Notes: generated by a model not told the origin, from the letters alone. A stretch of DNA of 42,750 nucleotides from an uncultured Lachnospiraceae bacterium (GCA_946491665.1 CAMLYL010000015.1:1-42750); one strand, 5' to 3'; counted from the stretch's first letter, positions 1 through 9,265 are shown. Translations and numbers: made by a program.

Positions 1-1
1 A

Positions 2-352
2 ATGGCGGGACTGGGCCCGGTTTCACGGAAAAAAATCCGCACCTATTCCGGCGGCATGAGACAGAAGCTGGGAATGGCCCAGGCGCTTTTAAATGATCCC
101 CGGATCGTAATTCTGGACGAACCGACGACAGGTCTGGATCCGGTGGAACGGATTCATTTCCGCAATCTGGCTGCAAAGCTGGGGGAAAGCAGGATTGTTC
201 TGATTTCCACGCATATTGTTTCCGATCTGGAACATATGCCAAGTACACTGCTGATGATGAAAGGGGGACAGATTGTTTTCCGGGGACCGGCAGCCGAGAT
301 TGACGATCTGGAGGATTTTTATCTGAAGGTGTGTGAAGATTCTGAGAGGTGA
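2..352 (+). CDS. ABC transporter ATP-binding protein, C-terminal part (5' end outside window)
   Basis: This is the C-terminal part of an ABC ATPase that powers a membrane exporter. The signature motif (YSGGMRQK), the Walker B/D-loop stretch (VILDEPTTGLDP) and the switch histidine (LISTHIVSD) are all visible. The P-loop must lie upstream of the window, so the Met codon at base 2 is probably internal. The stop at 350-352 lies 4 nt before the start of a second, clearly paralogous ATPase, followed by a permease, so the three genes form one transport operon. The two ATPases share the NDP-x-LILDEP-x-GLDP and ISTHIVSD blocks almost exactly, which suggests tandem duplication. The substrate cannot be told; this arrangement is common for drug or peptide exporters. 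Confidence 0.9.
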   Translation: MAGLGPVSRKKIRTYSGGMRQKLGMAQALLNDPRIVILDEPTTGLDPVERIHFRNLAAKLGESRIVLISTHIVSDLEHMPSTLLMMKGGQIVFRGPAAEIDDLEDFYLKVCEDSER

Positions 353-356
353 TGAA

Positions 357-1253
357 ATGGAATTACAATTAAAAAGTGTGACAAAAAGTTTTAAAGATAA
401 AACTGCGGTGGATGATGTGAACCTCACATTCACGCCGGGGATCTGGGGACTGCTGGGAGCCAACGGCGCCGGGAAAACCACGCTGATGAAGATGGTTTCC
501 GGCGTGCTGGAGCCTTCCGCCGGATCCATAACCTATAACGGGGAGGAGATTGAGAAGCTGGGAATGAAGTACAGGGAGATTTTTTCCATACTTCCCCAGG
601 ATTTCGGCTACCCGAAAGAGTTTAATGTGCAGGATTATCTTTTCTATATTGCGGCGTATAAGGGCGTGGAGAAAGCTGCGGCCAGAAAAAGGATTGATGA
701 GCTTCTGCAGATGCTGCATCTGACCGATGTGAGGAAAAAGAAAATCGCGAAACTGTCGGGAGGCATGCGACGCCGGGTGGGGATTGCCCAGGCTCTGATC
801 AATGATCCGGAGGTGCTGATCCTGGATGAGCCTACCGCAGGGCTGGATCCTGCGGAGCGGATCCGTTTTAAAAAGTATATTTCCGAATTTGCTCATGACC
901 GGATTGTGCTGCTCTCCACCCATATTGTTTCTGATGTGGAGTTTATTGCCTGGGAGAACGCAATCATGAAAAATGGAAAAATCATTGATGTGGGGACAAC
1001 AGAGGAACTGGTAAAAGAAATCAATGGAAAAGTCTGGATGGGGATAGTGTCGGCGGCAGAACTGCATTCTTATGAGAGAAATCTCAGGATTGTCAGCCAG
1101 AAGTTTGAAGCTGACCACAGAGTGTCTGTACGGTATCTTTCCGAAGCTTCCAGAATTGCCGGGTCTGTACAGGCGGAGCCCCGTCTGGAAGATCTGTTTC
1201 TGTGGCTGTTTCCGGATGAGACACAGAAAATACAAGAGGAGGTTCAGGTATGA
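357..1253 (+). CDS. ABC transporter ATP-binding protein
   Basis: This is a complete ABC ATPase of 298 residues. It has Walker A (GANGAGKTT, about residues 34-42), the signature SGGMRRR, Walker B (VLILDEPTAGLDP) and the H-loop (LLSTHIVSD), followed by a roughly 80-residue C-terminal extension. I chose the ATG at 357 because a GAGAGGTGA ribosome binding site lies just upstream and the protein then begins MELQLKSVTKSF, the usual opening of the fold; an in-frame ATG at 333 would add eight residues inside the previous gene. The stop overlaps the permease start (ATGA, 1250-1253), so translation is coupled. It probably works with the upstream ATPase and the downstream permease. Confidence 0.93.
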   Translation: MELQLKSVTKSFKDKTAVDDVNLTFTPGIWGLLGANGAGKTTLMKMVSGVLEPSAGSITYNGEEIEKLGMKYREIFSILPQDFGYPKEFNVQDYLFYIAAYKGVEKAAARKRIDELLQMLHLTDVRKKKIAKLSGGMRRRVGIAQALINDPEVLILDEPTAGLDPAERIRFKKYISEFAHDRIVLLSTHIVSDVEFIAWENAIMKNGKIIDVGTTEELVKEINGKVWMGIVSAAELHSYERNLRIVSQKFEADHRVSVRYLSEASRIAGSVQAEPRLEDLFLWLFPDETQKIQEEVQV

Positions 1254-2491
1254 GAATTTTATTGCTGGAAATCAGGCGGATTTTGTTCTCGCGCAGGAAT
1301 TTCATTCTTCTGCTGGCGGGACTGGTACTGTCGGTGGTTATGGGGATTGTGCCGATTACTTATGAGCGTGCATCTTATATAGATGCAGAGGGAAATATCG
1401 TGGCTCTGAGCGGGAGAGACGCCATTGAATATAACAATTCTCTTTATGAATCAATCGAAGGTGATGTGACCCCGAAAAAGCTGGAAAATGCTCTTACCCG
1501 GTATCAGGAGGCGATCAGGGAGGCTGGAGGACTCAGTCTTTATGATGAGGAGTTCCCGACAGAAATCAGAGTGGAAAAGATAAATCCGGTAGATCCACTG
1601 CTTTTTCCTTTGCCAGCGGTTTATTCTGATCCGGGAACTGGCTTGCCGGCGGAACTGACAGACATTTCCATGGAAGAAATCCCCGATTTTTATGACCGGG
1701 CGGTTGAACATATAGGGGATCTGGTTGCACAGGAATATGGGAGCCAGAGCATTGTCGATACAGCTACAGAGATGTACAAACAGATCGACACACCGTTTCA
1801 GTTGTATGGAGATTATTCCTCCAATGCGCTGGATTATATTATGTTAAATATTTTTTTGCTGTTTCTGATCTGTATGGCTATGGCAGCTCCCACATTTTCA
1901 GAAAACTATGAAAATGGATCGGATCACATTTTAAGATGTACCAGGTTTGGAAGAAAGCATTGCGCCGGATTCAGACTGCTGGCTCTGATTATAGTATTTA
2001 CCATTTATTATCTGATCTGCATGGGGATTGAGGTCAGAATTCTGAACCAGGCATTTGGAACAGAGAGTCTGAAAACTTCTGTACAGATGGTTTGGCAGGT
2101 GATTGCACTGGTTCCGCTGAATATCGGTGAATTACAGCGTGTTACAGTTCTGGGCGGACTTCTTTCCCTTCTCAGCAGTACCTGCCTGGCAGTATTTATA
2201 TCGGCACGGATGAAATCAGCTATGGTGAGCATGTTGTTTTCTCTTATTGTGGCAATCCTGCCGACCATTCTTTATTTTGCTGTTGGTCTTTCCTGGATTG
2301 TGTTTTTGTGGCCGTCCTCCGGAGTGGGAATGCAAAATTCGCTGATGTATCAGCTCCAGGATACAAATTTTCTCACCATCGGAGACCGGGGCGTGTGGGT
2401 GCCCTGGGTAATTATTACAGCGGCGGCTGTGGAGCTGGTTGTCTTTGCGGCGCTTTCCATCCGGACTTACTGTAAACACCAGGTGGTGTAG
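1250..2491 (+). CDS. ABC-2 type transporter permease
   Basis: This 413-residue integral membrane protein is probably the channel subunit of the exporter. The first hydrophobic segment lies at about residues 14-36. A hydrophilic, probably extracytoplasmic, region of about 150 residues follows, and then a cluster of about five hydrophobic segments from residue 195 to the C-terminus. That layout matches ABC-2 permeases such as those of bacitracin or lantibiotic exporters. Translation starts on the ATG overlapping the ATPase stop, with a GAGGAGG site upstream. A hairpin terminator 58 nt after the stop closes the operon. The substrate is not known. Confidence 0.85.
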   Translation: MRILLLEIRRILFSRRNFILLLAGLVLSVVMGIVPITYERASYIDAEGNIVALSGRDAIEYNNSLYESIEGDVTPKKLENALTRYQEAIREAGGLSLYDEEFPTEIRVEKINPVDPLLFPLPAVYSDPGTGLPAELTDISMEEIPDFYDRAVEHIGDLVAQEYGSQSIVDTATEMYKQIDTPFQLYGDYSSNALDYIMLNIFLLFLICMAMAAPTFSENYENGSDHILRCTRFGRKHCAGFRLLALIIVFTIYYLICMGIEVRILNQAFGTESLKTSVQMVWQVIALVPLNIGELQRVTVLGGLLSLLSSTCLAVFISARMKSAMVSMLFSLIVAILPTILYFAVGLSWIVFLWPSSGVGMQNSLMYQLQDTNFLTIGDRGVWVPWVIITAAAVELVVFAALSIRTYCKHQVV

Positions 2492-2549
2492 GGGAAGTGT
2501 GGAATGCCATGGTGCTGTTCTGTGAAACTGAATATGCAGATAATAAGCG

Positions 2550-2575
2550 GGAACCGGGAAAACCGGTTCCTTTTT
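2550..2575 (+). terminator. Rho-independent terminator of the ABC exporter operon
   Basis: GGAACCGG (2550-2557) pairs with CCGGTTCC (2563-2570) across a five-base loop, followed by TTTTT. It is a classic intrinsic terminator. Confidence 0.88.
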
Positions 2576-2642
2576 GCTCCTTTTTTGTAGATAGCATTTT
2601 TCAGATTGCACCTAATTTCCATTCTGCCTAAATTATTATATA

Positions 2643-2671
2643 TTGAAAAAGTAATGATATAGTATTACAAT
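2643..2671 (+). promoter_or_regulatory. Putative sigma-A promoter upstream of the toxin-antitoxin pair
   Basis: TTGAAA (2643-2648) and TACAAT (2666-2671) are separated by 17 nt. This is the outer of two candidate promoters for the toxin-antitoxin operon. Confidence 0.6.
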
Positions 2672-2691
2672 AGAATTGATTTATACAGTCT

Positions 2692-2720
2692 GTATATCAT
2701 CATAAGGTATATCATCATAA
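2692..2720 (+). repeat. Tandem 14-bp direct repeat, possible antitoxin operator
   Basis: GTATATCATCATAA occurs at 2692-2705 and again at 2707-2720, one base apart. The repeats lie between the two candidate promoters and directly before the -35 element of the inner one, where an autoregulating RelB-type antitoxin would be expected to bind. The operator role is inferred. Confidence 0.55.
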
Positions 2721-2721
2721 A

Positions 2722-2750
2722 TTGACATGTCCAGTATATATCAATTTTAT
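2722..2750 (+). promoter_or_regulatory. Sigma-A promoter of the toxin-antitoxin operon
   Basis: A perfect -35 TTGACA (2722-2727) and TTTTAT (2745-2750) are spaced by 17 nt, 40 nt before the antitoxin ATG. Confidence 0.65.
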
Positions 2751-2789
2751 GAATGAGGGCAGACGATATTATTTGCAAGGAGGTATATT

Positions 2790-3089
2790 ATGGCAAGTAC
2801 AATCCAGGTCAGAGTTGATGATGAATTGAAAGCAAAATCAGATAAGCTTTTCAAAGAACTGGGAACGGACACGACAACAGCGATACGGATGTTTTTGACA
2901 CAGGCTGTTGCGTATAATGGTTTTCCCTTTGAAATAAAAAAGAATTCAGTAAATAAGAATCCTTATGTGGTCATGTCAGAAGACGAGATCATGAATCGTC
3001 TTGAAGTGTCCAGAAGGCAGGCGGCAGAAGGAAAAGTCCGGATAGCAGATGCCGTGATTAAGGATTTGAGGGGAAAATATGAATTATAA
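2790..3089 (+). CDS. DinJ/RelB-family antitoxin
   Basis: This is a 99-residue antitoxin. The N-terminus (STIQVRVDDELKAKSDKLF...TTTAIRMFLTQA) matches the ribbon-helix-helix DNA-binding domain of RelB/DinJ proteins, and the charged C-terminal half would wrap and neutralise the toxin. An ideal AAGGAGG site (2777-2783) lies 6 nt before the ATG. The toxin gene starts inside its last codons (11-nt overlap), giving the usual antitoxin-first coupled order. Autorepression through the direct repeats at 2692-2720 is likely but inferred. Confidence 0.9.
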   Translation: MASTIQVRVDDELKAKSDKLFKELGTDTTTAIRMFLTQAVAYNGFPFEIKKNSVNKNPYVVMSEDEIMNRLEVSRRQAAEGKVRIADAVIKDLRGKYEL

Positions 3090-3393
3090 TGTTGTTGTAA
3101 CGCAGAATGCAGAGATGGATCTGGAAGAGTTTGTTCAATATTTGTTGTTTGAGAAAAAAAACAGACAGGCGGCCAGAAATCTGTTAAATGATTTTGAGCT
3201 GACCAAGGAGAAGCTGGAACAGACTGCCGGAGCTTTGAAGTATTGCGAAAGTCCAAAATTGAAAGCCTATGGATATAAGAGAATAAATTTTATTTCTCAT
3301 AGATATTTTATGCTGTTCCGGTTGGAAGGGGAACTGGTGATCGTCGATAATATTTTTCATGAATTACAGGACTATGAAAACAAAATAAAATAA
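3079..3393 (+). CDS. RelE/ParE-family toxin
   Basis: This 104-residue protein is the toxin partner of the preceding antitoxin. The C-terminal half (YGYKRINFISHRYFMLFRLEG...IVDNIFHELQDYE) has the strand pattern and basic/aromatic residues of the RelE/ParE fold. ParE members poison gyrase and RelE members cleave mRNA on the ribosome; the sequence alone does not decide which applies. The C-terminal I-x-D-x-I-x-H-x-x-x-D pattern is more like ParE and YoeB-type relatives. It overlaps the antitoxin by 11 nt, and an interrupted hairpin follows its stop. Confidence 0.85.
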   Translation: MNYNVVVTQNAEMDLEEFVQYLLFEKKNRQAARNLLNDFELTKEKLEQTAGALKYCESPKLKAYGYKRINFISHRYFMLFRLEGELVIVDNIFHELQDYENKIK

Positions 3394-3445
3394 ATGCGTA
3401 TACTGGATCTGATAAATCAGATGAAGGCGCATTGTATTTTCTTTT
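3393..3445 (+). terminator. Terminator after the toxin gene
   Basis: AATGCG (3393-3398) pairs with CGCATT (3428-3433), enclosing a perfect ATCTGAT/ATCAGAT hairpin (3407-3422). A T-rich run follows. The stem is interrupted, so efficiency is uncertain. Confidence 0.6.
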
Positions 3446-3498
3446 CCCTCATGCTATATTGGGTACAGTTCATTACAGCTTACGGGAGGATATAAGTT

Positions 3499-4812
3499 AT
3501 GAAATATGAGGACATGTTATTTACAATTCCGGAATGTGGTCTGTTACAGTCGCGCCATGTCTATCTGTTTGAGGGAGAGGTCTGCGAGTGTACCATAAGT
3601 GATGCCAGGAAAGATTACCTGCTGACCAATCTGAAGACAGGAGAATCAAAAAAATTAGATGGATGTATGGCTGTTTTGATGGAAGGGCAGATTCGCGACA
3701 TTACCGATGCTTACATCCGGGAGAATCCGGACTATGCCCAGGATCGGATGGAACGGGCGCGGGAAGATCTGCGACAGGGAAAAAATTACTACAGGGCGTG
3801 TCACCTCCTGGAGCCTGTGGCAGACAGCGGCGATCCGGAAGCCCAGTATCTGCTGGCCTACTGTTTCTACAAGGCGCCTAACCATATGTGGTCGCCGAAT
3901 AGTGTGAATAAGTATCTGGAAAAAGCCGCCGTCCAGGGTCACTTGAAAGCCCAGTATTTTCTCGCCCAGAATTACCGCACAGGATTTAACAATACCGCAG
4001 ATCCCGTGCTGTCCGCCAGATGGTACGAAAAAGCAGCCCTGCAGGGACATGCGAAAGCAGCGGCATATAACGGACAGAATCACGAGTATGGAGTAGAAGG
4101 ACTCTTTCCGGCAGATGAAAAAGAGGCCTTTCACTGGTATCAGGTATCCGCCGAAGCAGGCGATTCTCTTGGCATGTATCGTCTGGGTCTCGCCTATGAA
4201 AATGGCGTCGGTACTGACGCAGATCTGAAAAAAGCGTTAGAATGTTATCGGAAGGGTGCAGAGTTGGATCACAGACAATGCGCCTTCCGGTGCGCCTATA
4301 TCCAGGATCCCGTTTATGGTTTCCGGGAATTGGCAGATGGGGAAGTTGCCATACTGGGGTACTATAAAGCCAAAAGGCTGAGAGATGAGCGGGCTTCCCG
4401 GTATCTCGGTCTTCACTATTCTAAAGGTACCGCCGGTGTGGATATCAACCACCGCAAAGCCTTGGAATTGTTTGTTGACGGGGCCAGTCTCGGCGATGCT
4501 CCCTGCGCCGCGGAGGCCGGACGGCTATATCTCTACGGGGATCATGGAATCAGACAGAATCTGTGGGAGGCTTTTAAACTGTGCAGTCAGGCCGCAGAAG
4601 CCGGAGATACCACCGGTATGCTCCTGCTGGCACACTATTATCTGCTGATTCCCAGTACGGAAGAGAATACCCGAAAGAGTCTGGGATGGGCCGAAAAGGC
4701 GCAGGCAGCAGGCGGGAATGCCGATGCGCTGCTGGAGGAAGCCGGAAAACGCCTGAAAGAATTCCGGAAGGAAGAAAAGAAGAAAAAGGGTCTGTTCGGG
4801 CGGAAACGCTGA
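3499..4812 (+). CDS. Sel1-repeat (TPR-like) protein
   Basis: This 437-residue protein is probably cytoplasmic, since it has no signal peptide or membrane segment. From about residue 100 it consists of Sel1-type helical repeats with the A-x-x-G-x-x-x-A-x-x-x-L-G/A-x-x-Y pattern, for example YLEKAAVQGHLKAQYFLAQNY, WYEKAALQGHAKAAAYNGQN and CSQAAEAGDTTGMLLLAHYY. The first ~70 residues form a separate domain, and the tail is strongly basic (KEEKKKKGLFGRKR). Sel1 repeats are protein-interaction scaffolds; no partner is evident. A GGGAGGAT site precedes the ATG. It stands alone between the toxin-antitoxin terminator and the leuS promoter. Confidence 0.85.
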   Translation: MKYEDMLFTIPECGLLQSRHVYLFEGEVCECTISDARKDYLLTNLKTGESKKLDGCMAVLMEGQIRDITDAYIRENPDYAQDRMERAREDLRQGKNYYRACHLLEPVADSGDPEAQYLLAYCFYKAPNHMWSPNSVNKYLEKAAVQGHLKAQYFLAQNYRTGFNNTADPVLSARWYEKAALQGHAKAAAYNGQNHEYGVEGLFPADEKEAFHWYQVSAEAGDSLGMYRLGLAYENGVGTDADLKKALECYRKGAELDHRQCAFRCAYIQDPVYGFRELADGEVAILGYYKAKRLRDERASRYLGLHYSKGTAGVDINHRKALELFVDGASLGDAPCAAEAGRLYLYGDHGIRQNLWEAFKLCSQAAEAGDTTGMLLLAHYYLLIPSTEENTRKSLGWAEKAQAAGGNADALLEEAGKRLKEFRKEEKKKKGLFGRKR

Positions 4813-4844
4813 CAGTGCATTTTTTGCTTTGTTTTCTGCCGCGG

Positions 4845-4873
4845 TTGATTTCATTTTCATGTTGTGATAAAAT
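4845..4873 (+). promoter_or_regulatory. Sigma-A promoter of leuS
   Basis: TTGATT (4845-4850) and TAAAAT (4868-4873) are 17 nt apart, 53 nt before the leuS start. That leader is too short for a T-box riboswitch. Confidence 0.75.
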
Positions 4874-4925
4874 TTGCAGGATGACGATAGAAAAGTTTAT
4901 GAAATAGATACAGGAGGATTGTTTT

Positions 4926-7343
4926 ATGGCAGCACCATATAATCATAAGGTGGTAGAACCGAAGTGGCAGAAAGTCTGGGAGGATGAAAAGGCTTTTGCC
5001 GCTACGGATGATTATTCAAAACCGAAATATTACGCACTGGTAGAGTTCCCTTATCCGTCCGGACAGGGACTTCATGTGGGACACCCGAGACCTTACACTG
5101 CCCTGGATATCGTGGCAAGAAAGCGCAGGATGCAGGGATATAATGTACTGTATCCCATGGGCTGGGACGCCTTCGGACTTCCTACAGAGAACTATGCGAT
5201 CAAGAATAAGATCCACCCGAAGGTTGTAACGGAGAACAATGTTGCCAGATTTAAGAAACAGCTGCAGTCTCTGGGTTATTCCTTTGACTGGGAGCGTGAG
5301 ATCAATACCACAGATCCGGAATATTATAAATGGACTCAGTGGATCTTTCTGAAATTATTCAAGGCTGGGCTGGCCTACAAGAAGGAGATGCCCATTAACT
5401 GGTGTACCTCCTGTAAGGTGGGGCTTGCCAATGAGGAGGTTGTCAACGGCGTCTGCGAGCGCTGCGGTTCCCCGGTTGTGAGAAAAGTAAAGAGCGAGTG
5501 GATGTTAAAGATCACTGATTATGCGGATAAGCTGATTGACGGCCTGAAAGATGTGGATTACATTGAGCGGGTAAAGGTTTCCCAGAAGAACTGGATCGGC
5601 CGTTCCACCGGCGCGGAAGTGGATTTCTCCATTAAAGGGAAAGAGGATAAGCTGCGGATTTATACCACCCGCTGCGATACTCTGTTCGGCGTGACTTACA
5701 TGGTAGTTTCTCCGGAGCATCCCTATCTGGACAAATATAAAGATGAGATTAAAAACTGGGCTGAGATCGAGGCTTACCGGGAGCAGGCTTCCAGAAAGTC
5801 TGATTTTGAGCGGGCAGAGCTGGCCAAGGATAAGACCGGCGTTCAGATTGACGGTCTGGTGGCTGTGAATCCCGTCAATAATAAAGAAGTTCCCATCTGG
5901 GTTTCCGATTATGTGCTGATGAGCTACGGAACCGGCGCGATCATGGCCGTTCCCGGACATGATGAGAGAGACTGGGAGTTTGCGAAGAAGTTCGGACTTC
6001 CCATTATCCAGGTGGTTGCAAAGAACGGCGAGGAGGTTGACATCAACGAGGCTGCCTTCACAGATGTCGCCACCGGCGTTCTGATTAATTCTGATTTCTT
6101 AAACGGACTGGAAGTAAAGGACGCGAAGAATAAAATGCTTGCTTTCCTGGAGGAGAACGGGATCGGGACTGCGAAGGTAAATTATAAGCTGCGCGACTGG
6201 GTATTTTCCAGACAGCGTTACTGGGGCGAGCCGATTCCGATCGTCCACTGTGACAAATGCGGTTTTGTTCCGGTTGATGAGAGCGAGCTTCCGCTTCTTC
6301 TTCCGGAGGTGGACAGCTATATGCCTACGGATAACGGAGAATCTCCTCTGGCAGCCATGACAGACTGGGTGAATACCACCTGTCCCTGCTGCGGCGGTCC
6401 GGCAAAACGGGAGACAGATACCATGCCTCAGTGGGCGGGATCTTCCTGGTATTTCCTGCGTTATACGGATCCGAAAAACAGGGAGGCACTTGCAAGTAAA
6501 GAGGCTCTTGAGTACTGGATGCCGGTAGACTGGTATAACGGCGGTATGGAGCATACCACGCTGCATCTGCTCTATTCCAGATTCTGGCACAAGTTCCTTT
6601 ATGATCAGAAGATTGTGCCCTGCCCGGAACCGTACCAGAAGCGTACCTCACACGGCATGATTCTCGGTGAAAACGGAGAGAAGATGTCAAAATCCAGAGG
6701 AAATGTGGTAAATCCGGATGATATTGTGAGAGAGTACGGCGCGGATACCCTCCGTACCTACGAGATGTTTATCGGAGCCTTTGATCTGGCCGCTTCCTGG
6801 TCAGAGGACGGCGTGAAGGGCTGCCGGAGATTCCTGGAGCGTGTATGGAAGCTGCAGGATCTGATGACAGAGGAAGAGGGATATTCCGCAGATCTGGAAA
6901 CAAAGATTCATCAGACCATTAAGAAGGTTTCCGGTGATTTTGAGAACCTGAAATACAATACAGCGATTGCCGCCATGATGGCTCTGCTGAATGATTTTTA
7001 TAAGAAGGGTTCCATCACAAAGGGAGAACTGAAAACTCTGATTATCCTTCTGAATCCGGTGGCGCCTCATATTACAGAGGAGATGTGGTCTCTGATTGGC
7101 TGTGAGGGCCGGGTATACCAGCAGACATGGCCGGAGTATGATGAGGCGAAAACTGTAGAGTCTACCGTGGAGATCGCGGTACAGATCAACGGCAAGATGC
7201 GGGCGACCATCGCCATCGGAAAGGATGATCCGAAGGATCAGGTACTGGCAAAAGCAAAGGAAGCGATTGCTTCCAAGCTGACCGGAAACATCGTAAAAGA
7301 GATCTATGTTCCGGGGCGGATTGTTAATATTGTAATGAAATAG
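4926..7343 (+). CDS. leuS: Leucine--tRNA ligase
   Basis: This cytoplasmic class I aminoacyl-tRNA synthetase charges tRNA-Leu with leucine. It is 805 residues long, the usual bacterial length. The HIGH motif appears as HVGH (residues 50-53), and KMSKS is at residues 586-590. A zinc-type cluster (CTSCKVG... CERCG) starts at Cys160. The inserted editing domain spans roughly residues 220-415, and the anticodon-binding and C-terminal domains are intact. An AGGAGG site lies just before the ATG. Only 16 nt separate it from the next gene, so it probably leads a transcript through the phosphatase-fold gene and lgt. Confidence 0.98.
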   Translation: MAAPYNHKVVEPKWQKVWEDEKAFAATDDYSKPKYYALVEFPYPSGQGLHVGHPRPYTALDIVARKRRMQGYNVLYPMGWDAFGLPTENYAIKNKIHPKVVTENNVARFKKQLQSLGYSFDWEREINTTDPEYYKWTQWIFLKLFKAGLAYKKEMPINWCTSCKVGLANEEVVNGVCERCGSPVVRKVKSEWMLKITDYADKLIDGLKDVDYIERVKVSQKNWIGRSTGAEVDFSIKGKEDKLRIYTTRCDTLFGVTYMVVSPEHPYLDKYKDEIKNWAEIEAYREQASRKSDFERAELAKDKTGVQIDGLVAVNPVNNKEVPIWVSDYVLMSYGTGAIMAVPGHDERDWEFAKKFGLPIIQVVAKNGEEVDINEAAFTDVATGVLINSDFLNGLEVKDAKNKMLAFLEENGIGTAKVNYKLRDWVFSRQRYWGEPIPIVHCDKCGFVPVDESELPLLLPEVDSYMPTDNGESPLAAMTDWVNTTCPCCGGPAKRETDTMPQWAGSSWYFLRYTDPKNREALASKEALEYWMPVDWYNGGMEHTTLHLLYSRFWHKFLYDQKIVPCPEPYQKRTSHGMILGENGEKMSKSRGNVVNPDDIVREYGADTLRTYEMFIGAFDLAASWSEDGVKGCRRFLERVWKLQDLMTEEEGYSADLETKIHQTIKKVSGDFENLKYNTAIAAMMALLNDFYKKGSITKGELKTLIILLNPVAPHITEEMWSLIGCEGRVYQQTWPEYDEAKTVESTVEIAVQINGKMRATIAIGKDDPKDQVLAKAKEAIASKLTGNIVKEIYVPGRIVNIVMK

Positions 7344-7359
7344 CAGGGTAAGTGAAAGC

Positions 7360-8421
7360 ATGATCAAAAAAACATTGAAATTTATCCGGAATATTCTGAT
7401 TATTATTGTTGCGGCGGTGGCTGTTCTCTTACTGTATTACACCATACGGGAGTACCGCCCTGATGCGCAGGAGAGTCTGGAAACCGGAAGCGGTACGGAG
7501 ATTCTTTCAAAGGGAGATTCTTTTTCTGTGCTTACCTGGAATACCGGATATGCGGGGCTTGGAAGAGAAGAGGACTTTTTCATGGACGGCGGAACAAAAG
7601 TGAGGCCGGACAGCCGGAAGGTCGTGGAAAAAAATCTTGCCGGCATTACTTCCATTCTGCAGGATCAGGACGCTGACGTTCTGTTTCTGCAGGAAGTGGA
7701 TACGGATGCCAGACGTTCTTACCATGTGGATGAGATGGCCTGGTACGAAGAGACTCTGGGAATGGATGGAAGTTTTGCGTACAATTATAAGTGTGATTTT
7801 GTTCCTTATCCCTGGCCGCCGATCGGAAAGGTGGAAGCGGGAATTGCCATTCTGACGGATTATCAGATGACTTCTGCCGCGAGAATATCTCTCCCGGAAT
7901 CTTTCCGGTGGCCGGTAAAGACCTGTAATCTGAAACGGTGTATGCTGGAAACACGGATACCTGTGGAGGGGACGGATCATGAACTGGTTCTGATTAATTT
8001 CCATCTGGAAGCTTATGACAGCGGAGAGGGCAAAGCGGCCCAGAGCGCCATGCTGGCGGAAAAGCTTACGGAAGAATACGAAAAAGGAAATTACGTCATT
8101 GCCGGAGGCGATTTTAATCAGACCTTTGACGGGATTGACGCTTATCCGATTCATGATACGGAGAACTGGGTGCCGGGAGTATATTCTGATGAGGATATTC
8201 CGGAAGGTTTTTCCCTTCAGGCAGCGCAGAATGTGCCTACCTGCCGTCTGCTGAACGCACCGTACAGCGGGAATTATGAGGATTCCCAGGTATATGTTAT
8301 AGATGGTTTTCTGGTATCAGATAATCTGACCGTTGACCGGATCGAGAATATTGACACAGAGTTTGTTTATTCAGATCACCAGCCGGTGCGTCTGGAAGTG
8401 ACGCTGAAGGAGGATATGTAA
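7360..8421 (+). CDS. Membrane-anchored endonuclease/exonuclease/phosphatase-family protein
   Basis: This 353-residue protein has one N-terminal membrane helix (about residues 9-27), which should place the catalytic domain outside the membrane. The fold's active-site blocks are present in order: TWNTGYAG, FLQEVDTD, an INFHLEA block, GGDFNQT and the C-terminal SDHQPV. These are the metal-binding Asn, Glu, Asp/Asn and Asp-His residues of the DNase I/inositol phosphatase superfamily. The substrate may be a phosphoester such as a nucleic acid or lipid phosphate; sequence does not decide. It lies 16 nt after leuS and abuts lgt, whose GTG start immediately follows its stop. Confidence 0.85.
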   Translation: MIKKTLKFIRNILIIIVAAVAVLLLYYTIREYRPDAQESLETGSGTEILSKGDSFSVLTWNTGYAGLGREEDFFMDGGTKVRPDSRKVVEKNLAGITSILQDQDADVLFLQEVDTDARRSYHVDEMAWYEETLGMDGSFAYNYKCDFVPYPWPPIGKVEAGIAILTDYQMTSAARISLPESFRWPVKTCNLKRCMLETRIPVEGTDHELVLINFHLEAYDSGEGKAAQSAMLAEKLTEEYEKGNYVIAGGDFNQTFDGIDAYPIHDTENWVPGVYSDEDIPEGFSLQAAQNVPTCRLLNAPYSGNYEDSQVYVIDGFLVSDNLTVDRIENIDTEFVYSDHQPVRLEVTLKEDM

Positions 8422-9207
8422 GTGAGAGTAGATCTGTTTTCTATAGGTAATTTTACGATTCACAGCTACGGACTGCTGATTGCAGTGGGAGTGATCCTGG
8501 CCGTGATTATGGCAATGAAACGGGCGGGAAAAAAGGATCTGAACAGTGAAGTGGTGCTGAATATGGCAATCATCTGCGTGGTATTCGGATTCCTGGGCGC
8601 AAAGCTCCTCTATGTGCTGGAGAATTTCCGGGCTTTTCTTGAAGATCCTCTGAGTGTAATCGGTTCCTCAGGTTTCGTGGTTTACGGAGGAATATTTATA
8701 GGTGTGGCTGCTATCATCCTGTACTGCAGGATTAAGAAATACAGTTTTTTCCGGTATTTTGATCTGCTTATGCCTTCAGTTGCACTGGGGCAGGCGTTCG
8801 GGCGTCTGGGCTGTTTCTGTGCGGGATGCTGCTATGGCAGAGAGACGGATCTGGCCTGGGGTGTCGTTTTCCCGGAGGGAAGCTTCGCACCGGCGGGAGT
8901 TCCGCTGATTCCTACCCAGCTGATTTCTTCCGCAGGCGATTTTGCCATAATGATTATTCTGCTTTTGTTCAGCAGAAAGGCGAAAAAAGTGGGAGATGTG
9001 GGAGCGCTTTATCTGCTTTTATATGGGATCGGCCGTTTTCTGGTGGAATTCCTGCGGCAGAATGAGCAGGGAGGAATCGGTATCTTTACCACAGCTCAGC
9101 TGATGTCGTTTGTGTTTATTGCCGCTTCTGTCATTCTGTTTATTCGCAACAGAAAGGGACGGCATGCGGAAAATTATCAGGAGGAATATTATTCCATCTG
9201 GTTATAA
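8422..9207 (+). CDS. lgt: Prolipoprotein diacylglyceryl transferase (Lgt family)
   Basis: This 261-residue polytopic membrane enzyme would transfer diacylglycerol from phosphatidylglycerol to the lipobox cysteine of prolipoproteins. Family features are the N-terminal IHSYGLLIAVG block, GFLGAKLLYVLENF, VVYGGIFIG, the signature region (GRLGCFCAGCCYG) and the late YGIGRFLVEFLR. The signature carries Cys-rich CFCAGCCYG where E. coli Lgt has NFINGELWG, a clostridial-type variant, so a paralogous role is possible. Translation starts at GTG with an AAGGAGG site 8 nt upstream inside the previous gene. A hairpin follows the stop. Confidence 0.88.
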   Translation: MRVDLFSIGNFTIHSYGLLIAVGVILAVIMAMKRAGKKDLNSEVVLNMAIICVVFGFLGAKLLYVLENFRAFLEDPLSVIGSSGFVVYGGIFIGVAAIILYCRIKKYSFFRYFDLLMPSVALGQAFGRLGCFCAGCCYGRETDLAWGVVFPEGSFAPAGVPLIPTQLISSAGDFAIMIILLLFSRKAKKVGDVGALYLLLYGIGRFLVEFLRQNEQGGIGIFTTAQLMSFVFIAASVILFIRNRKGRHAENYQEEYYSIWL

Positions 9208-9214
9208 GATTTTG

Positions 9215-9244
9215 CAATCCTGCTGTCCGGCAGGATTGTGTTTT
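9215..9244 (+). terminator. Rho-independent terminator after lgt
   Basis: CAATCCTGC (9215-9223) pairs perfectly with GCAGGATTG (9230-9238) around a six-base loop, followed by the short T-rich TGTTTTA. Confidence 0.75.
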
Positions 9245-9265
9245 ACAGCATGGGAAGATAAGGAA

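Noticed and set aside
369..1235. 288-codon open frame on the minus strand over the second ABC ATPase
   Set aside because: It is antisense to an unmistakable ATPase and has shadow-type composition (many His, Arg and Ser).
4813..4925. T-box riboswitch before leuS
   Set aside because: The promoter leaves a leader of only about 40 nt, far too short for a T-box.
9110..9265. Upstream in-frame ATG extension of the DUF1275 gene
   Set aside because: It would overlap lgt and pass through the terminator hairpin; ATG 9266 is better placed.
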